Shown here: positions 52,945 through 61,393 of the stretch, one piece after another | How the letters are laid out: each line of letters begins with the position of its first letter | Numbering within the stretch: the stretch's first letter is position 1 | DNA from: Bacillota bacterium | GTDB taxonomy: Bacteria; Bacillota; Clostridia; Acetivibrionales; DSM-1351 | Direction of reading: 5' to 3' | DNA: 64,000 bases | Assembly (NCBI GenBank): GCA_023433945.1 | Contig: JAEYTP010000087.1 | Span: 3,748-67,747 of the forward strand | Position numbers and translations under genes: made by a program | Notes under the pieces: model-generated | Databases searched by the model: none | What the model saw: only the letters and a program-made list of their open reading frames with translations | What the model was told of the DNA's origin: nothing

Positions 52945-53080
52945 CTAGATATTGTAAAAAAATTATGCCGATGTTTATTCTTTTACTGCGTATTATTTTG
53001 CCGACTCTTTTATTCTTTTACCGTTGTTTTATTTGTTCGGTGCTATATTTTCCCTGTTAATTTTCCTACTGCAACTTATT
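52945..53080. repeat. degenerate ~37-bp repeats after murD
   Basis: On the minus strand the murD end CAGTAGGAAAATTAACA is echoed by CAGTAAAAGAATAAACATCGG and GGTAAAAGAATAAAAGAGTCGG. Two to three decayed copies lie between the murD stop and its terminator. Confidence 0.5.
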
Positions 53081-54463
53081 TACTAATTCCTTGAATACAT
53101 TTCCCCTATGTTCAAAGTTTTTGAACATATCGAAGCTGGTACTAGCTGGGGATAATATAACGCAGTCACCTACTATGGCATTCTTGCTTGCCTCCTGTAC
53201 AACCTGCTCATAGGTTTCACAGTGTATAATCTTTATCTGATCGTCCCTGTCTGTCTGCTCTATAAAATTAATATATGCTTCCTCAATTCTTGCAGCAGTA
53301 GCACCTATCAGAATGAGAAGCTTAACCTTTTCAGCTATAGCTGGGCCTATTGAGTCATAAGGTATTCCCTTATCCTTTCCACCCGCTATAAGTATAACCT
53401 TCTCCTTAAAGGTACCTAGTGCTGCTATAGTTCTAGAAGGACTGCTGTCTATGGAACTGTTATAATATTTTACTCCACGCAGCTCCCTGATTAGTTCAAT
53501 TCTATGCTCTACACCATTGAAAGTAGTCGCAATCTTTCTAATTGTTTGCGGCTTAACATAATCAATTGTTGCTGCTGTTGCAGCCATATAGTTCTCAATA
53601 TTATGATTTCCAGGGATCTTTATTCTTTCAGCTTCAACAACCTTTATTTCCTCATTGTTTTTCTTCACTACTATAAAACCGTCCTTTAGAATTACCCCGG
53701 ATGGAATATTGCTGACTCGGGCGAACATTGTGCATTTTCCTATCGCCTCGCTCTGAAAGCCCCTGGTTATATCATTATCATTATTAAGTACAAGCTTATC
53801 TGTAGGCTTTTGGAATAGGAAAATGTTCTTTTTGGCAGTTACATACTCTTCCATTGACTTATGAACATCTAAGTGATTGGGTGAAACATTAGTGATGACA
53901 GCTACCTGTGGGCTTGTTTTAATGGTCATAAGCTGAAAGCTGCTTAATTCTAATACAACCTTATCCTCGGGTTTTACATCATCTATTCTGCTAAGCAATG
54001 GTGTTCCGATATTTCCCCCCAACCAACAATTATAGCCTTCCTCTGTAAGAATCTTATATATAAGTGTAGTTGTTGTAGTTTTTCCATCACTTCCGGTCAC
54101 AGCAAATACTGTTGCGGGACACAACTTCATAAATTCTTCCATTTCAGACGTAAGTTCAGCTCCACGCTTTACCTCTTCTACAAGTTCGGGTAGGTCAGGT
54201 CTCATTCCAGGAGTTCTGAATATAACATCAAAGCATTTGAGATTAGACAGATAACTATCCCCAAGACTATATCTGACTGAATAGCCCTTAAGTTGTTCAA
54301 ATGCCTCTTGTAATTTATCTTCAGGGCTTTTATCAAATGCTGTAACATCAACACCTAAATTGCAGAGATACTTTATCAATGGAATATTGCTAATACCTAT
54401 TCCAAGAACAGCTACCTTCTTGTTTTTTATACTCTCTTTAAACTGTTGAAGCTTTTCATTCAT
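53066..54463 (-). CDS. murD: UDP-N-acetylmuramoyl-L-alanine--D-glutamate ligase
   Basis: About 465 aa, cytoplasmic Mur ligase adding D-Glu in peptidoglycan synthesis. N-terminal Rossmann part (VAVLGIGISNIPLIKYL), ATP loop VTGSDGKTTTTTLIYKIL, LELSSFQLM, then TNVSPNHLDVH and the C-terminal DSSPSRTIAALGTF. ATG at 54463 with AAAGGA upstream; an ATG at 54484 is less likely. It lies alone, not in a dcw cluster. Confidence 0.96.
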   Translation of the reverse strand: MNEKLQQFKESIKNKKVAVLGIGISNIPLIKYLCNLGVDVTAFDKSPEDKLQEAFEQLKGYSVRYSLGDSYLSNLKCFDVIFRTPGMRPDLPELVEEVKRGAELTSEMEEFMKLCPATVFAVTGSDGKTTTTTLIYKILTEEGYNCWLGGNIGTPLLSRIDDVKPEDKVVLELSSFQLMTIKTSPQVAVITNVSPNHLDVHKSMEEYVTAKKNIFLFQKPTDKLVLNNDNDITRGFQSEAIGKCTMFARVSNIPSGVILKDGFIVVKKNNEEIKVVEAERIKIPGNHNIENYMAATAATIDYVKPQTIRKIATTFNGVEHRIELIRELRGVKYYNSSIDSSPSRTIAALGTFKEKVILIAGGKDKGIPYDSIGPAIAEKVKLLILIGATAARIEEAYINFIEQTDRDDQIKIIHCETYEQVVQEASKNAIVGDCVILSPASTSFDMFKNFEHRGNVFKELVNKLQ

Positions 54464-54619
54464 AATTGAAACCATCCTTTTCATGACCTATAATTAGTAA
54501 TCAAACAACAATTATTTATTTATAAATCTAGCCATTTCCTAGATTTTGAATGCCTATTATACTATTATATTTAAAAAAATTTCTTCTGTACATATTTAAA
54601 AAATTTTCTTCTGGATATA

Positions 54620-54648
54620 TTGAAATAAATAAAAATATATAGTAAAAT
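54620..54648 (+). promoter_or_regulatory. tRNA-Leu promoter
   Basis: TTGAAA (54620-54625), 17-bp spacer, TAAAAT (54643-54648); the tRNA begins 29 bp after the -10. Confidence 0.6.
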
Positions 54649-54676
54649 AATATAGCGCTCAAACAGAGCCAGTCAT

Positions 54677-54763
54677 GCGGGAATGGCGGAATTGGCAGAC
54701 GCGCTAGTTTCAGGTACTAGTGGACGCAAGTTCGTGCAGGTTCAAGTCCTGTTTTCCGCACCA
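54677..54763 (+). tRNA. tRNA-Leu (anticodon CAG)
   Basis: Class II cloverleaf of 87 nt with encoded CCA. Acceptor stem GCGGGAA/TTTCCGC with one G-U pair, anticodon stem CTAGT/ACTAG around loop TTCAGGT, a long variable arm, and T-loop GGTTCAAGTCC. The anticodon CAG reads CUG codons. Confidence 0.95.
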
Positions 54764-55143
54764 CAACGGCGCAAATTTGAACTTCAAACAACGGCTTCCT
54801 TTTTTCAAGAAGGTCGTTGCGGTAGTCAAAATAGCCCAATAACGAGAAAAAGACCCTAAGGTTTTAAACCTTAGGGTCTTTTTTGTTATCAGTTTTTTGC
54901 GCATATCGCTTTTTTGAATATAATAAACATTTCTAAAACCTTGCACTCTCGCCGAAGTAGAAGCTCTCTAGAAAACCGGCTTGTATTCCGAGTAGATAAA
55001 CTTAAATTGTTCTCCGTGCTATTCATGCCGTAAATCACAAGTTCATATATGAACGCCTTATCGAAGCCAGTTATATCAACCGAAAAAAGCAGGGATCATA
55101 TTGCTTTTTGCCTTTTTACAGCCGTTTACTTCCGCAGATATCA
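54764..55143. other. gap after tRNA-Leu; no convincing gene
   Basis: Beyond the terminator at 54847-54886 the sequence is higher in GC than its surroundings. A minus-strand frame without start codon is open from about 55102 to 54889 and could be a gene remnant, but I do not recognise it. No duplicate of the tRNA 3' end was seen. Confidence 0.35.
54847..54886. terminator. strong symmetric terminator after tRNA-Leu
   Basis: AAGACCCTAAGGTTT / AAACCTTAGGGTCTT with T6 after it and an A-run before it; works in both directions. Confidence 0.9.
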
Positions 55144-55545
55144 TTATCTACCCATAATTTTTAATTCGGTTTTAAGTGCCGCTTGCAAGACAGCAGAAAA
55201 ATTCACGCCTGCCCGCTCCGCTTCAAAGTTAAGCCACGAAGGGATCGTGCAATTCTTCTTCACGGTGCGCATATCGTTTTTTCTGCGATATTCCGCAAAA
55301 TCAACGTCAACCAGCGAAACAATGCCACCGGACGGGGCTTCGGCTTGAACGTCTGCAAGGTTTGACGCATTCGGCAATGTTTCGCCGTCATCCTGCATAT
55401 CAATTCCCATAAGCCCGATTGCATCGCGTGCCATTTCCATTGCGTCCGGAATATCTTTGCCCTGCGTATTAATATTAAAATCGGGGACGAATACAATGAC
55501 AAATTCTTTTCCCTGTGTCATAACAATGGGATATGCGTTTTTCAT
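55144..55545 (-). CDS. HicB-family antitoxin, orphan
   Basis: A 133-aa protein with the HicB N-terminal fold (YPIVMTQGKEFVIVFVPDFN, then GKDIPDAMEMARDAIGL) and a C-terminal DNA-binding part (VKKNCTIPSWLNFEAERAGVNFSAVLQ). HicB normally neutralises the RNase HicA and represses the operon. No hicA is seen on either side. It is richer in GC than neighbouring genes, suggesting transfer. It has AGGAGG, ATG at 55545, and its own promoter. Confidence 0.88.
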   Translation of the reverse strand: MKNAYPIVMTQGKEFVIVFVPDFNINTQGKDIPDAMEMARDAIGLMGIDMQDDGETLPNASNLADVQAEAPSGGIVSLVDVDFAEYRRKNDMRTVKKNCTIPSWLNFEAERAGVNFSAVLQAALKTELKIMGR

Positions 55546-55578
55546 CTTTAATACCTCCTAGAAATCTGCTTGACATAT

Positions 55579-55607
55579 ATTATACGCCTTTTATACGCAT
55601 ATACCAA
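55579..55607 (-). promoter_or_regulatory. hicB promoter with direct GCGTATA repeats
   Basis: Minus-strand TTGGTA (55602-55607) and TATAAT (55579-55584) at 17 bp; the spacer and -10 contain two direct GCGTATA repeats, a plausible HicB operator. Confidence 0.65.
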
Positions 55608-55898
55608 TAGTCTTCAGAAAATAATGCGTATTTTGTGCGTCTAATAACTGCAACGCAAAAGGAGTTTTTTATTTTACATTTTGGTGAGGTCACAAAAATG
55701 ATAAAAACCACATAAACAAACCATTTTTTAACTTGCTGGCAATTTGCCTACCCTGGCAAAATGGCTGTTGCAAAAAATTAATAACCGATTTTAACGCGCA
55801 AAAAATGCAGCAAGGTTACTCTTACACTTGCCACCAAAGCCGCTGACAGCGTGCAATCCGAGTGTTCGTTTTTTGTCGTCATTAGGCGCACCATAACT

Positions 55899-55947
55899 GG
55901 GCACCCATTTTGATACATTGTGTAACAAACTGGGTGCCCGTTTTATT
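55899..55947 (+). terminator. hairpin GGGCACCCA/TGGGTGCCC with T-tract
   Basis: Nine-base perfect arms (55899-55907, 55931-55939) followed by GTTTTATTT on the plus strand. No plus-strand gene feeds into it, so it may belong to a lost gene of the islet; it could also block transcription from the TraB gene side only weakly. Confidence 0.55.
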
Positions 55948-55979
55948 TATTCAAGATGAAATGTTCACATTTGTTCTAA

Positions 55980-57134
55980 TCAAAATAGATTTCTGATAAT
56001 ATCCGCGCCTGCCACGAATGTACCTATAGAAGCTCCTATATTAGCCATTAAGATTACAAGAATTATTCTTAAAAATCTATTTCTTATAAAGCCCTTAATA
56101 GAAAATATGTCTTCTGGTATTCTCTCAATATCCCGAACGGTTGGCTTTTTTATCTTTGCTTCTACTAATCCTGTAAACCAACCACATGCGAGAATAGGAT
56201 TTATGGTCGTAAATGGTGCAATTATTAGGGAGGTTATTATACTTAAAGGGTGTGCAAGTGACAGTGCTGTAAACAGGGCCGCCAATACTCCCGTCCAGAG
56301 AACCCACGCCGATAATTGTTCAAATCCTGTCTGTATGCTGACAAAAAATGAGTATAACAATAAGACAATTAGTGCACCAGGAATAAGCCATCCCACTATT
56401 TTAGTGGCCGTTTTCTTAGGCGGAATGGTTGAAATGCTCTCTATATCCTGTGAACGATAGATTTCGTTCTTTACACCAGGCACATGAGCACCGCCAAGTA
56501 CGGCTACTATCTTTTTACCGGGTGCTTCTTTTATCTTTGAAGCTAAATACTGGTCGCGTTCGCTGATCAGTATTTCTCCAATCTTGGGAAACTGTTTGCG
56601 CATGTCTATCAATACTGACTCAAGCATGTCCGACTTCAATAGCTCCTGTAAATCCATATCAGAGACTTCGGTATCATCATCAAAAGAAAACAGTAGACTA
56701 AAAAGCATCTTTCCCTTTTCCCACAAGCTGAGTTTTCGCCATATTCGAAGAAATGTAGTTTGAATTTTTCTGTCAGCCAAAACCAAGGTTGCACCAATCT
56801 GCTCTGCGCTCTTAATCCCTTGTATCATTTCACCACCAACAGACGTATTGAGCTGTTTTGCAATTCTTTTTTGATAAGAGCTTAATGCCAGGTTTGCCAT
56901 TAGAAATCCAACCTTTTTTGACTTGATAACTTTAATAATGTCTGTATTCTCCCATGCTTTGGGATTTTGGAGGCTGTTATATCTGTCCTCGTCAAGTTCA
57001 ATACAAACGCTGTCGGGGTGCTCTGCTTCAATAACCTGTTTTACAAGTTCCACGCTTTCCTTTGAAACATGGGCAGTGGCTACTAAAATTATCTTTTTAT
57101 TTTGATATTCAAGCGTTGTTACATTTTCAAACAT
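55980..57134 (-). CDS. TraB/PrgY family membrane protein
   Basis: About 384 aa. N-terminal domain starts ILVATAHVSKESVELV and has VCIELDEDRYNSL and VAVLGGAHVPGV, the TraB/PrgY motifs that resemble metalloprotease-like Tiki folds. Four to five hydrophobic helices occupy residues 255-384. PrgY lowers pheromone activity in enterococci; the role in other bacteria is unknown. ATG at 57134 after GAGAGGAGT. It follows a TetR gene by about 50 bp and is probably controlled by it. Confidence 0.87.
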   Translation of the reverse strand: MFENVTTLEYQNKKIILVATAHVSKESVELVKQVIEAEHPDSVCIELDEDRYNSLQNPKAWENTDIIKVIKSKKVGFLMANLALSSYQKRIAKQLNTSVGGEMIQGIKSAEQIGATLVLADRKIQTTFLRIWRKLSLWEKGKMLFSLLFSFDDDTEVSDMDLQELLKSDMLESVLIDMRKQFPKIGEILISERDQYLASKIKEAPGKKIVAVLGGAHVPGVKNEIYRSQDIESISTIPPKKTATKIVGWLIPGALIVLLLYSFFVSIQTGFEQLSAWVLWTGVLAALFTALSLAHPLSIITSLIIAPFTTINPILACGWFTGLVEAKIKKPTVRDIERIPEDIFSIKGFIRNRFLRIILVILMANIGASIGTFVAGADIIRNLF

Positions 57135-57184
57135 TTCTTTACTCCTCTCACTAATCAGTTTAAGACCCATAATTTTTTACTCAT

Positions 57185-57838
57185 TCATTTAGGTTTTTTA
57201 TTACTTATTAACTGAAATATTAGATCTTCCGTAAGCGTTATAAATTGTTCCTTGTCTAAAGAAAAGAATCCCATAAAGCTATCGCCGCATAAACTAAGCA
57301 TATGTAAGAAACCGTTCAATAGAAAAATGGTAGAAAACCCTAGATGCGAAGCCTCAACATCAGTTCGAATACTATGATCACATGATGCCATTTCAAATAG
57401 AGAAATAACCTCTTTGTAAATAGTTCTGACACAGTCAGCATATTTTATATAATAAGGAAGCTCATTCAGTTCACTATTTGATTTTGTTGCTTTTATTTCT
57501 GCCATCAAGTCAAATAATGAATTATAGTTTTTATAAAAATCAAAGAAAGCAATATATACTAACTTTATTTTTTCATAGCCTGTATCGCCACATTTTATTC
57601 TTTCTTGAATATCCAAAAGAAGTCTTGAGTGACCTTTAAGTAATACAGCATAATATAAATCTTCCTTGCAAACGAAATACCTGTAAATCGTTCGTTTTGT
57701 GTATTCACAACTCTCTGCGAGCGCATCCATGGACGTGTTATTGTACCCTTTAATGCTAAAGAGATTCTCCGCGTGCTGTAAAATAGTCTTTTCTATCTCA
57801 ACTTTCTCTCTTTCCTGACGGGAAAGCTCTTTTGTCAT
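57185..57838 (-). CDS. TetR/AcrR family regulator
   Basis: A 217-aa protein with an N-terminal HTH (NLFSIKGYNNTSMDALAESCEYTKRTIYRYF, residues about 25-55) and a helical ligand-binding domain. Ligand unknown. ATG at 57838 after AGGAGTG. Its promoter is overlapped by an inverted repeat, indicating autoregulation together with the TraB gene. Confidence 0.92.
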   Translation of the reverse strand: MTKELSRQEREKVEIEKTILQHAENLFSIKGYNNTSMDALAESCEYTKRTIYRYFVCKEDLYYAVLLKGHSRLLLDIQERIKCGDTGYEKIKLVYIAFFDFYKNYNSLFDLMAEIKATKSNSELNELPYYIKYADCVRTIYKEVISLFEMASCDHSIRTDVEASHLGFSTIFLLNGFLHMLSLCGDSFMGFFSLDKEQFITLTEDLIFQLISNKKPK

Positions 57839-57874
57839 TGCAATTCACTCCTAAATATCATTTTCTACACTAAT

Positions 57875-57922
57875 AGTATACTTGTACAACCACAGTATAC
57901 TATTTGCATAGCTCTATGTCAA
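57875..57922 (-). promoter_or_regulatory. TetR-gene promoter and operator
   Basis: Minus-strand TTGACA (57917-57922) and TATACT (57894-57899) at 17 bp. The inverted repeat AGTATAC / GTATACT (57875-57881, 57895-57901) covers the -10 and start region. Confidence 0.75.
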
Positions 57923-57984
57923 TTTTTCTAGCTATTATCAAATAAACTTGCTTCTCTTCATTGGTTTGTATCGTAGTAATAAAA

Positions 57985-58040
57985 CTTTGCAGTAAAAATA
58001 AATCAGGTAGGAATGAAAAAAATCTCACTCCTACCTGATT
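57985..58040 (-). terminator. terminator of the 40-aa small gene
   Basis: AATCAGGTAGGA / TCCTACCTGATT (58001-58012, 58029-58040), extended by four more near-paired bases; the minus strand continues TATTTTTACTG. It lies 17 bp after the stop of the 40-aa frame. Confidence 0.85.
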
Positions 58041-58056
58041 GCTTAAGCTTTCTAGT

Positions 58057-58179
58057 TCATGTACGTGCTTCTTGAACTTTTCCCTTTGATAAGTATTTTA
58101 TACAATCATTGATTTGCTCGGGTGTGTACCCCTTGGCTTTAAGCCAGTAGCAAAGTCTACTCATTTCTTTAGTTGTCAT
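58057..58179 (-). CDS. 40-aa small protein of unknown function
   Basis: ATG at 58179 preceded by AGGAGAAAATCGAT, a strong ribosome-binding site; 40 codons then TGA. The peptide has a predicted two-helix look: MTTKEMSRLCYWLKAKGY then TPEQINDCIKYLSKGKVQEA. A clear terminator follows, which supports it as an expressed unit. No family recognised. It could be a small regulatory or DNA-binding protein. It lies about 200 bp downstream of cheR on the same strand and may be the second gene of that unit. Confidence 0.65.
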   Translation of the reverse strand: MTTKEMSRLCYWLKAKGYTPEQINDCIKYLSKGKVQEART

Positions 58180-58379
58180 ATCGATTTTCTCCTATTACTT
58201 TTATGATAGGTTTATGGGGTTGCCTTATGCTCCAGCAGAGAGTGTTCAAGCATACAGCACTGCTTCACTTGCTGTGATTACATTATTCTCTATGTCAGAA
58301 TATAACCTGTTTTTTTAAGTATGTACTTGTTTGTATGATAACAATCTTTACAACATACATACTTGCTTTTAACCACATA

Positions 58380-59177
58380 TCACCCCAAAGCCGAATAATC
58401 AAAATGCTCCTGGTCCTTGGTGTAGAAGAACGTCTTTATTGATTTAAAGTTATATTTGTTTGCCATAATAAGTTGCTCTGTACTGCCAACGAATAGTATT
58501 CCCTGGTGAACAAGAGATTTATTGAAGTTTTTATATATCTCGGATTTTGCTTCCTCTGTAAAATATATCAATACATTTCTACACACAATCAGATCAACAT
58601 TTGATGGATATGGGTCTCTTAAAAGATTATGATGTTTGAACTCAACACAATTCTTAATCTCATCCTTAACAGCATAGTTATCACCAAGCATTGTGAAATA
58701 TTTATGTACAAACTCCTTTGGAAGGTTATCCAAGCTTTTTGGCGTGTATACCCCCGTCTTTGCTTTGTCTAATGCGCCAAGATCAATATCTGTAGCAAGA
58801 ATTTTAATAGAGTTCAAAGGTAAAAACTTATTTAATACCATTACAAGAGTATATGGCTCATCACCAGTAGAGCAAGCTGCACTCCATATTGTAAGCCTTT
58901 TTTTTCGAGATAATAGCATCGGAATTATTTCATTTTCCAGTACAGCCCACTGTTCTGGATTACGATAAAATTCGGAAACATTTATAGTTAGATAATTGAT
59001 GAACTCATTGAATAGCTCTTTATTTGTTTTTAGAGCAGTTACATAATCCTTATACTCATCATAATTGTTCTTCTTTATAAGAGCATCTATTCTGCGTTTC
59101 ATCTGTTTTTCCTTATAAAGGGTAAGGTTTATTTTAGTCATGTTGAAAATTTCGTGTTTAAAGCCTTCATAATCCAT
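58380..59177 (-). CDS. CheR-type protein-glutamate methyltransferase
   Basis: About 265 aa. The N-terminal helical part (INLTLYKEKQMKRRIDALI) is followed by the CheR catalytic core: FYRNPEQWAVL, IWSAACSTGDEPYTLVMVL (SAM site), ILATDIDLGALDKAK, DLIVCRNVLIYFTEEA. It would methylate receptor glutamates or a related signalling protein; no other chemotaxis genes are near. ATG at 59177 after AAGGGGG. Confidence 0.93.
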   Translation of the reverse strand: MDYEGFKHEIFNMTKINLTLYKEKQMKRRIDALIKKNNYDEYKDYVTALKTNKELFNEFINYLTINVSEFYRNPEQWAVLENEIIPMLLSRKKRLTIWSAACSTGDEPYTLVMVLNKFLPLNSIKILATDIDLGALDKAKTGVYTPKSLDNLPKEFVHKYFTMLGDNYAVKDEIKNCVEFKHHNLLRDPYPSNVDLIVCRNVLIYFTEEAKSEIYKNFNKSLVHQGILFVGSTEQLIMANKYNFKSIKTFFYTKDQEHFDYSALG

Positions 59178-59306
59178 TACGATTTCCCCCTTTTGTAAGT
59201 GCAAAAAATATTGCAAATAATCCTAAGTTGTATTAAATATTATGTATAAATTTAATTAAAGGATGTACCTAATTGAAGGTACACCCTCTAAACTGCCATT
59301 TCAATT

Positions 59307-61322
59307 TTATTCTTCGTTTGAAATATTATCAGCAATGGTATTAACCATTTCTTCTTTGTGCTCAGAAGGGAGTTCCTCTCCATCAGCAACAACCTCTTCA
59401 TCCTTCTTTACAGGATCGATAGGGTTTACTTCTTTTATGCTGAGGCTAATCTTCTTTGCTTCGGTATCAAGTTCAGTAATCTTAGCTTCTACAACCTGTC
59501 CTACCTTTAGAACATCTCCTGGCTTTCCGATTCTCATATTTGAGATTTGGGAAATATGAACTAGTCCGTCAATGCCTTCTTCTACTTCAACAAAAGCACC
59601 AAATGGTACAAGTCTTACTACCTTGCCAGTGATAACATTTCCTACTTCGTACTTTTCAGCAACCTTGTTCCAAGGGTTGTCACTCTGCTTCTTGTAACCA
59701 AGAGAAATTCTCTTCTTGTCCTTGTCAAACTCAAGAACAAATACATCTACAGCATCTCCTAAGCTTACAACTTCTGAAGGATGCTTGATTTTGTTCCATG
59801 AAAGCTCTGAAAGGTGAACAAGACCATCAACTCCACCAATATCAACAAAAGCACCAAAGTCCATTAGGCTCTTAACAACACCCTTGTATGCCTTGCCAAC
59901 TTCAATATTATTCCAAATTTCAGCAGAAGCTGTTTCCTTCTTTTCTTCGAGAAGAATTCTAGCTGAACCAACAACCTTTCTCTTCTGTCTGTTGCATTCA
60001 ATTATACTTACATTAAGTACCTGATTGTTAAATTCATGAAGATCCTTAACAAAACGATCGCTAATCTGTGAAGCTGGTATAAATACTCTCACTCCCATAT
60101 AGTTTGCGATAACTCCGCCATTTACTACTTCAGTAACCTTAACCTTTAATGGAGTCTTTGCTTCAAATGCCTTCTCAACTGTTTCCCAGCCCCTGAAAGA
60201 ATCAACCTTTTTCTTGCTAAGAAGTACGTTTCCGTCGCCATCGTTTACTCTTACAACAAATACGTCAATTTCCTCCCCAACCTTAAGTGATTTCTCAGGA
60301 TTAAAATCTGGGTCGTCAGTGAATTCTTCCATTTTAATAATTCCATCTGACTTGTACCCCATGTCAACAAATACTTCATTATTTGTATGACCTATAATTT
60401 TTCCTTTAGTTATCTGACCAGTTGTCAGAGTAACTAGTGAGCTCTCAAATGCCTCAGCAAAGCTCATCTCCAAATCCTGTCTATCTAATTCACTCATTTT
60501 ATGAATAACCTCCTTGATTACCCAGTCAGGTGTTGACGCCCCCGCAGTAATTCCTATTTTTTTAATTTTTTTTATATCAACCTGAGGAATTTCCTCGGCT
60601 GTTTCTATTTTAAATGTATTTTGACAATTAGCCTTACAGATCTCGTAAAGTTTGTGTGTATTCGAACTATCCTTGTCACCAATAACAAGTACCATGTCTA
60701 CCTTTTTGGATATCTGTTCAGCTTCAGTTTGTCTTTTATCTGTCGCATTACATATTGTATCAAATTTTAGAACATTTTCAAACCTTTTATTTAAACAATG
60801 GATAATTTTTTCAGATTTTTCACGAATAAATGTTGTTTGTTCAACTACACATATAGGTTTCTTTATATCAGGTAGCTTCGATACATCCTCTTCACTATCA
60901 ATCACATATGCCGAGTTATCGCACCAACCGTTGATTCCTATAACCTCAGGGTGATTACGGTCTCCAATAATTATAATGCTATAGCCTTCCTTATAACGCT
61001 TTGCAACAAGCTTATGGATCTTGATAACGTAAGGGCATGAAGCATCTATTACATCATGTCCTTTGCATTTGAGTTCCTCTATAACCATTGGGGTTACACC
61101 GTGAGCACGAATAACAACCTTTGAGGGTTCTTCTGCATCAAGTGGACTATTGATAACAGAAACGCCATATTCTTTAAGCTTATCTACAACCTGTGAATTA
61201 TGAATAATAGGTCCTAGAGTATATATCTTGTCCTTTGAATTTTTGGCAAGATCAAACACTATCTGCACCGCATTATTCACACCAAAACAAAAACCTGCTG
61301 TACTTGCAACTACTATTTCCAT
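59307..61322 (-). CDS. ispH: bifunctional IspH (HMBPP reductase) / ribosomal protein S1
   Basis: A 671-aa fusion. Residues 1-285 are IspH (LytB), the [4Fe-4S] enzyme of the MEP isoprenoid pathway: cysteines in STAGFCFGV (C12), DASCPYV (about C96) and CNATDKRQTE (about C192), plus AHGV and TAGASTPDW. Residues 300-640 are four S1 RNA-binding domains (KGKIIGHTNNEVFVDMGYK; YKGVVKSLMDFGAFVDIGG; ITGKVVRLVPFGAFVEVEEG). The fusion is common in Clostridia. ATG at 61322. Followed downstream by no gene of the same unit; cmk is upstream, as usual. Confidence 0.97.
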   Translation of the reverse strand: MEIVVASTAGFCFGVNNAVQIVFDLAKNSKDKIYTLGPIIHNSQVVDKLKEYGVSVINSPLDAEEPSKVVIRAHGVTPMVIEELKCKGHDVIDASCPYVIKIHKLVAKRYKEGYSIIIIGDRNHPEVIGINGWCDNSAYVIDSEEDVSKLPDIKKPICVVEQTTFIREKSEKIIHCLNKRFENVLKFDTICNATDKRQTEAEQISKKVDMVLVIGDKDSSNTHKLYEICKANCQNTFKIETAEEIPQVDIKKIKKIGITAGASTPDWVIKEVIHKMSELDRQDLEMSFAEAFESSLVTLTTGQITKGKIIGHTNNEVFVDMGYKSDGIIKMEEFTDDPDFNPEKSLKVGEEIDVFVVRVNDGDGNVLLSKKKVDSFRGWETVEKAFEAKTPLKVKVTEVVNGGVIANYMGVRVFIPASQISDRFVKDLHEFNNQVLNVSIIECNRQKRKVVGSARILLEEKKETASAEIWNNIEVGKAYKGVVKSLMDFGAFVDIGGVDGLVHLSELSWNKIKHPSEVVSLGDAVDVFVLEFDKDKKRISLGYKKQSDNPWNKVAEKYEVGNVITGKVVRLVPFGAFVEVEEGIDGLVHISQISNMRIGKPGDVLKVGQVVEAKITELDTEAKKISLSIKEVNPIDPVKKDEEVVADGEELPSEHKEEMVNTIADNISNEE

Positions 61323-61393
61323 AACTTCTTCTTTACCTCTGCCTTACTTTCCTTTTTGAATTACTAGTTTTCATTAGTTATTTTACAATGTCT

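Larger units (their letters stand above)
55546..55979. other. gap between hicB and the TraB-family gene
   Basis: No gene seen. It has the hicB promoter, GC-richer stretches at 55740-55900, and at 55899-55939 a hairpin. No hicA remnant could be recognised on either strand. Confidence 0.4.

Noticed and set aside
52869..53060. 63-aa plus-strand frame after the TIGR03915 gene
   Set aside because: Starts inside the previous gene, crosses the terminator and covers the murD-end repeats.
55049..55365. Plus-strand open frames opposite hicB
   Set aside because: They have no ribosome-binding site and lie antisense to a well-supported gene.
54677..55979. Prophage or integrative element with att sites at tRNA-Leu
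   Set aside because: No integrase and no repeated tRNA 3' end was seen, only composition and an orphan hicB.
55546..55979. hicA toxin upstream of hicB
   Set aside because: No frame with HicA motifs on either strand.
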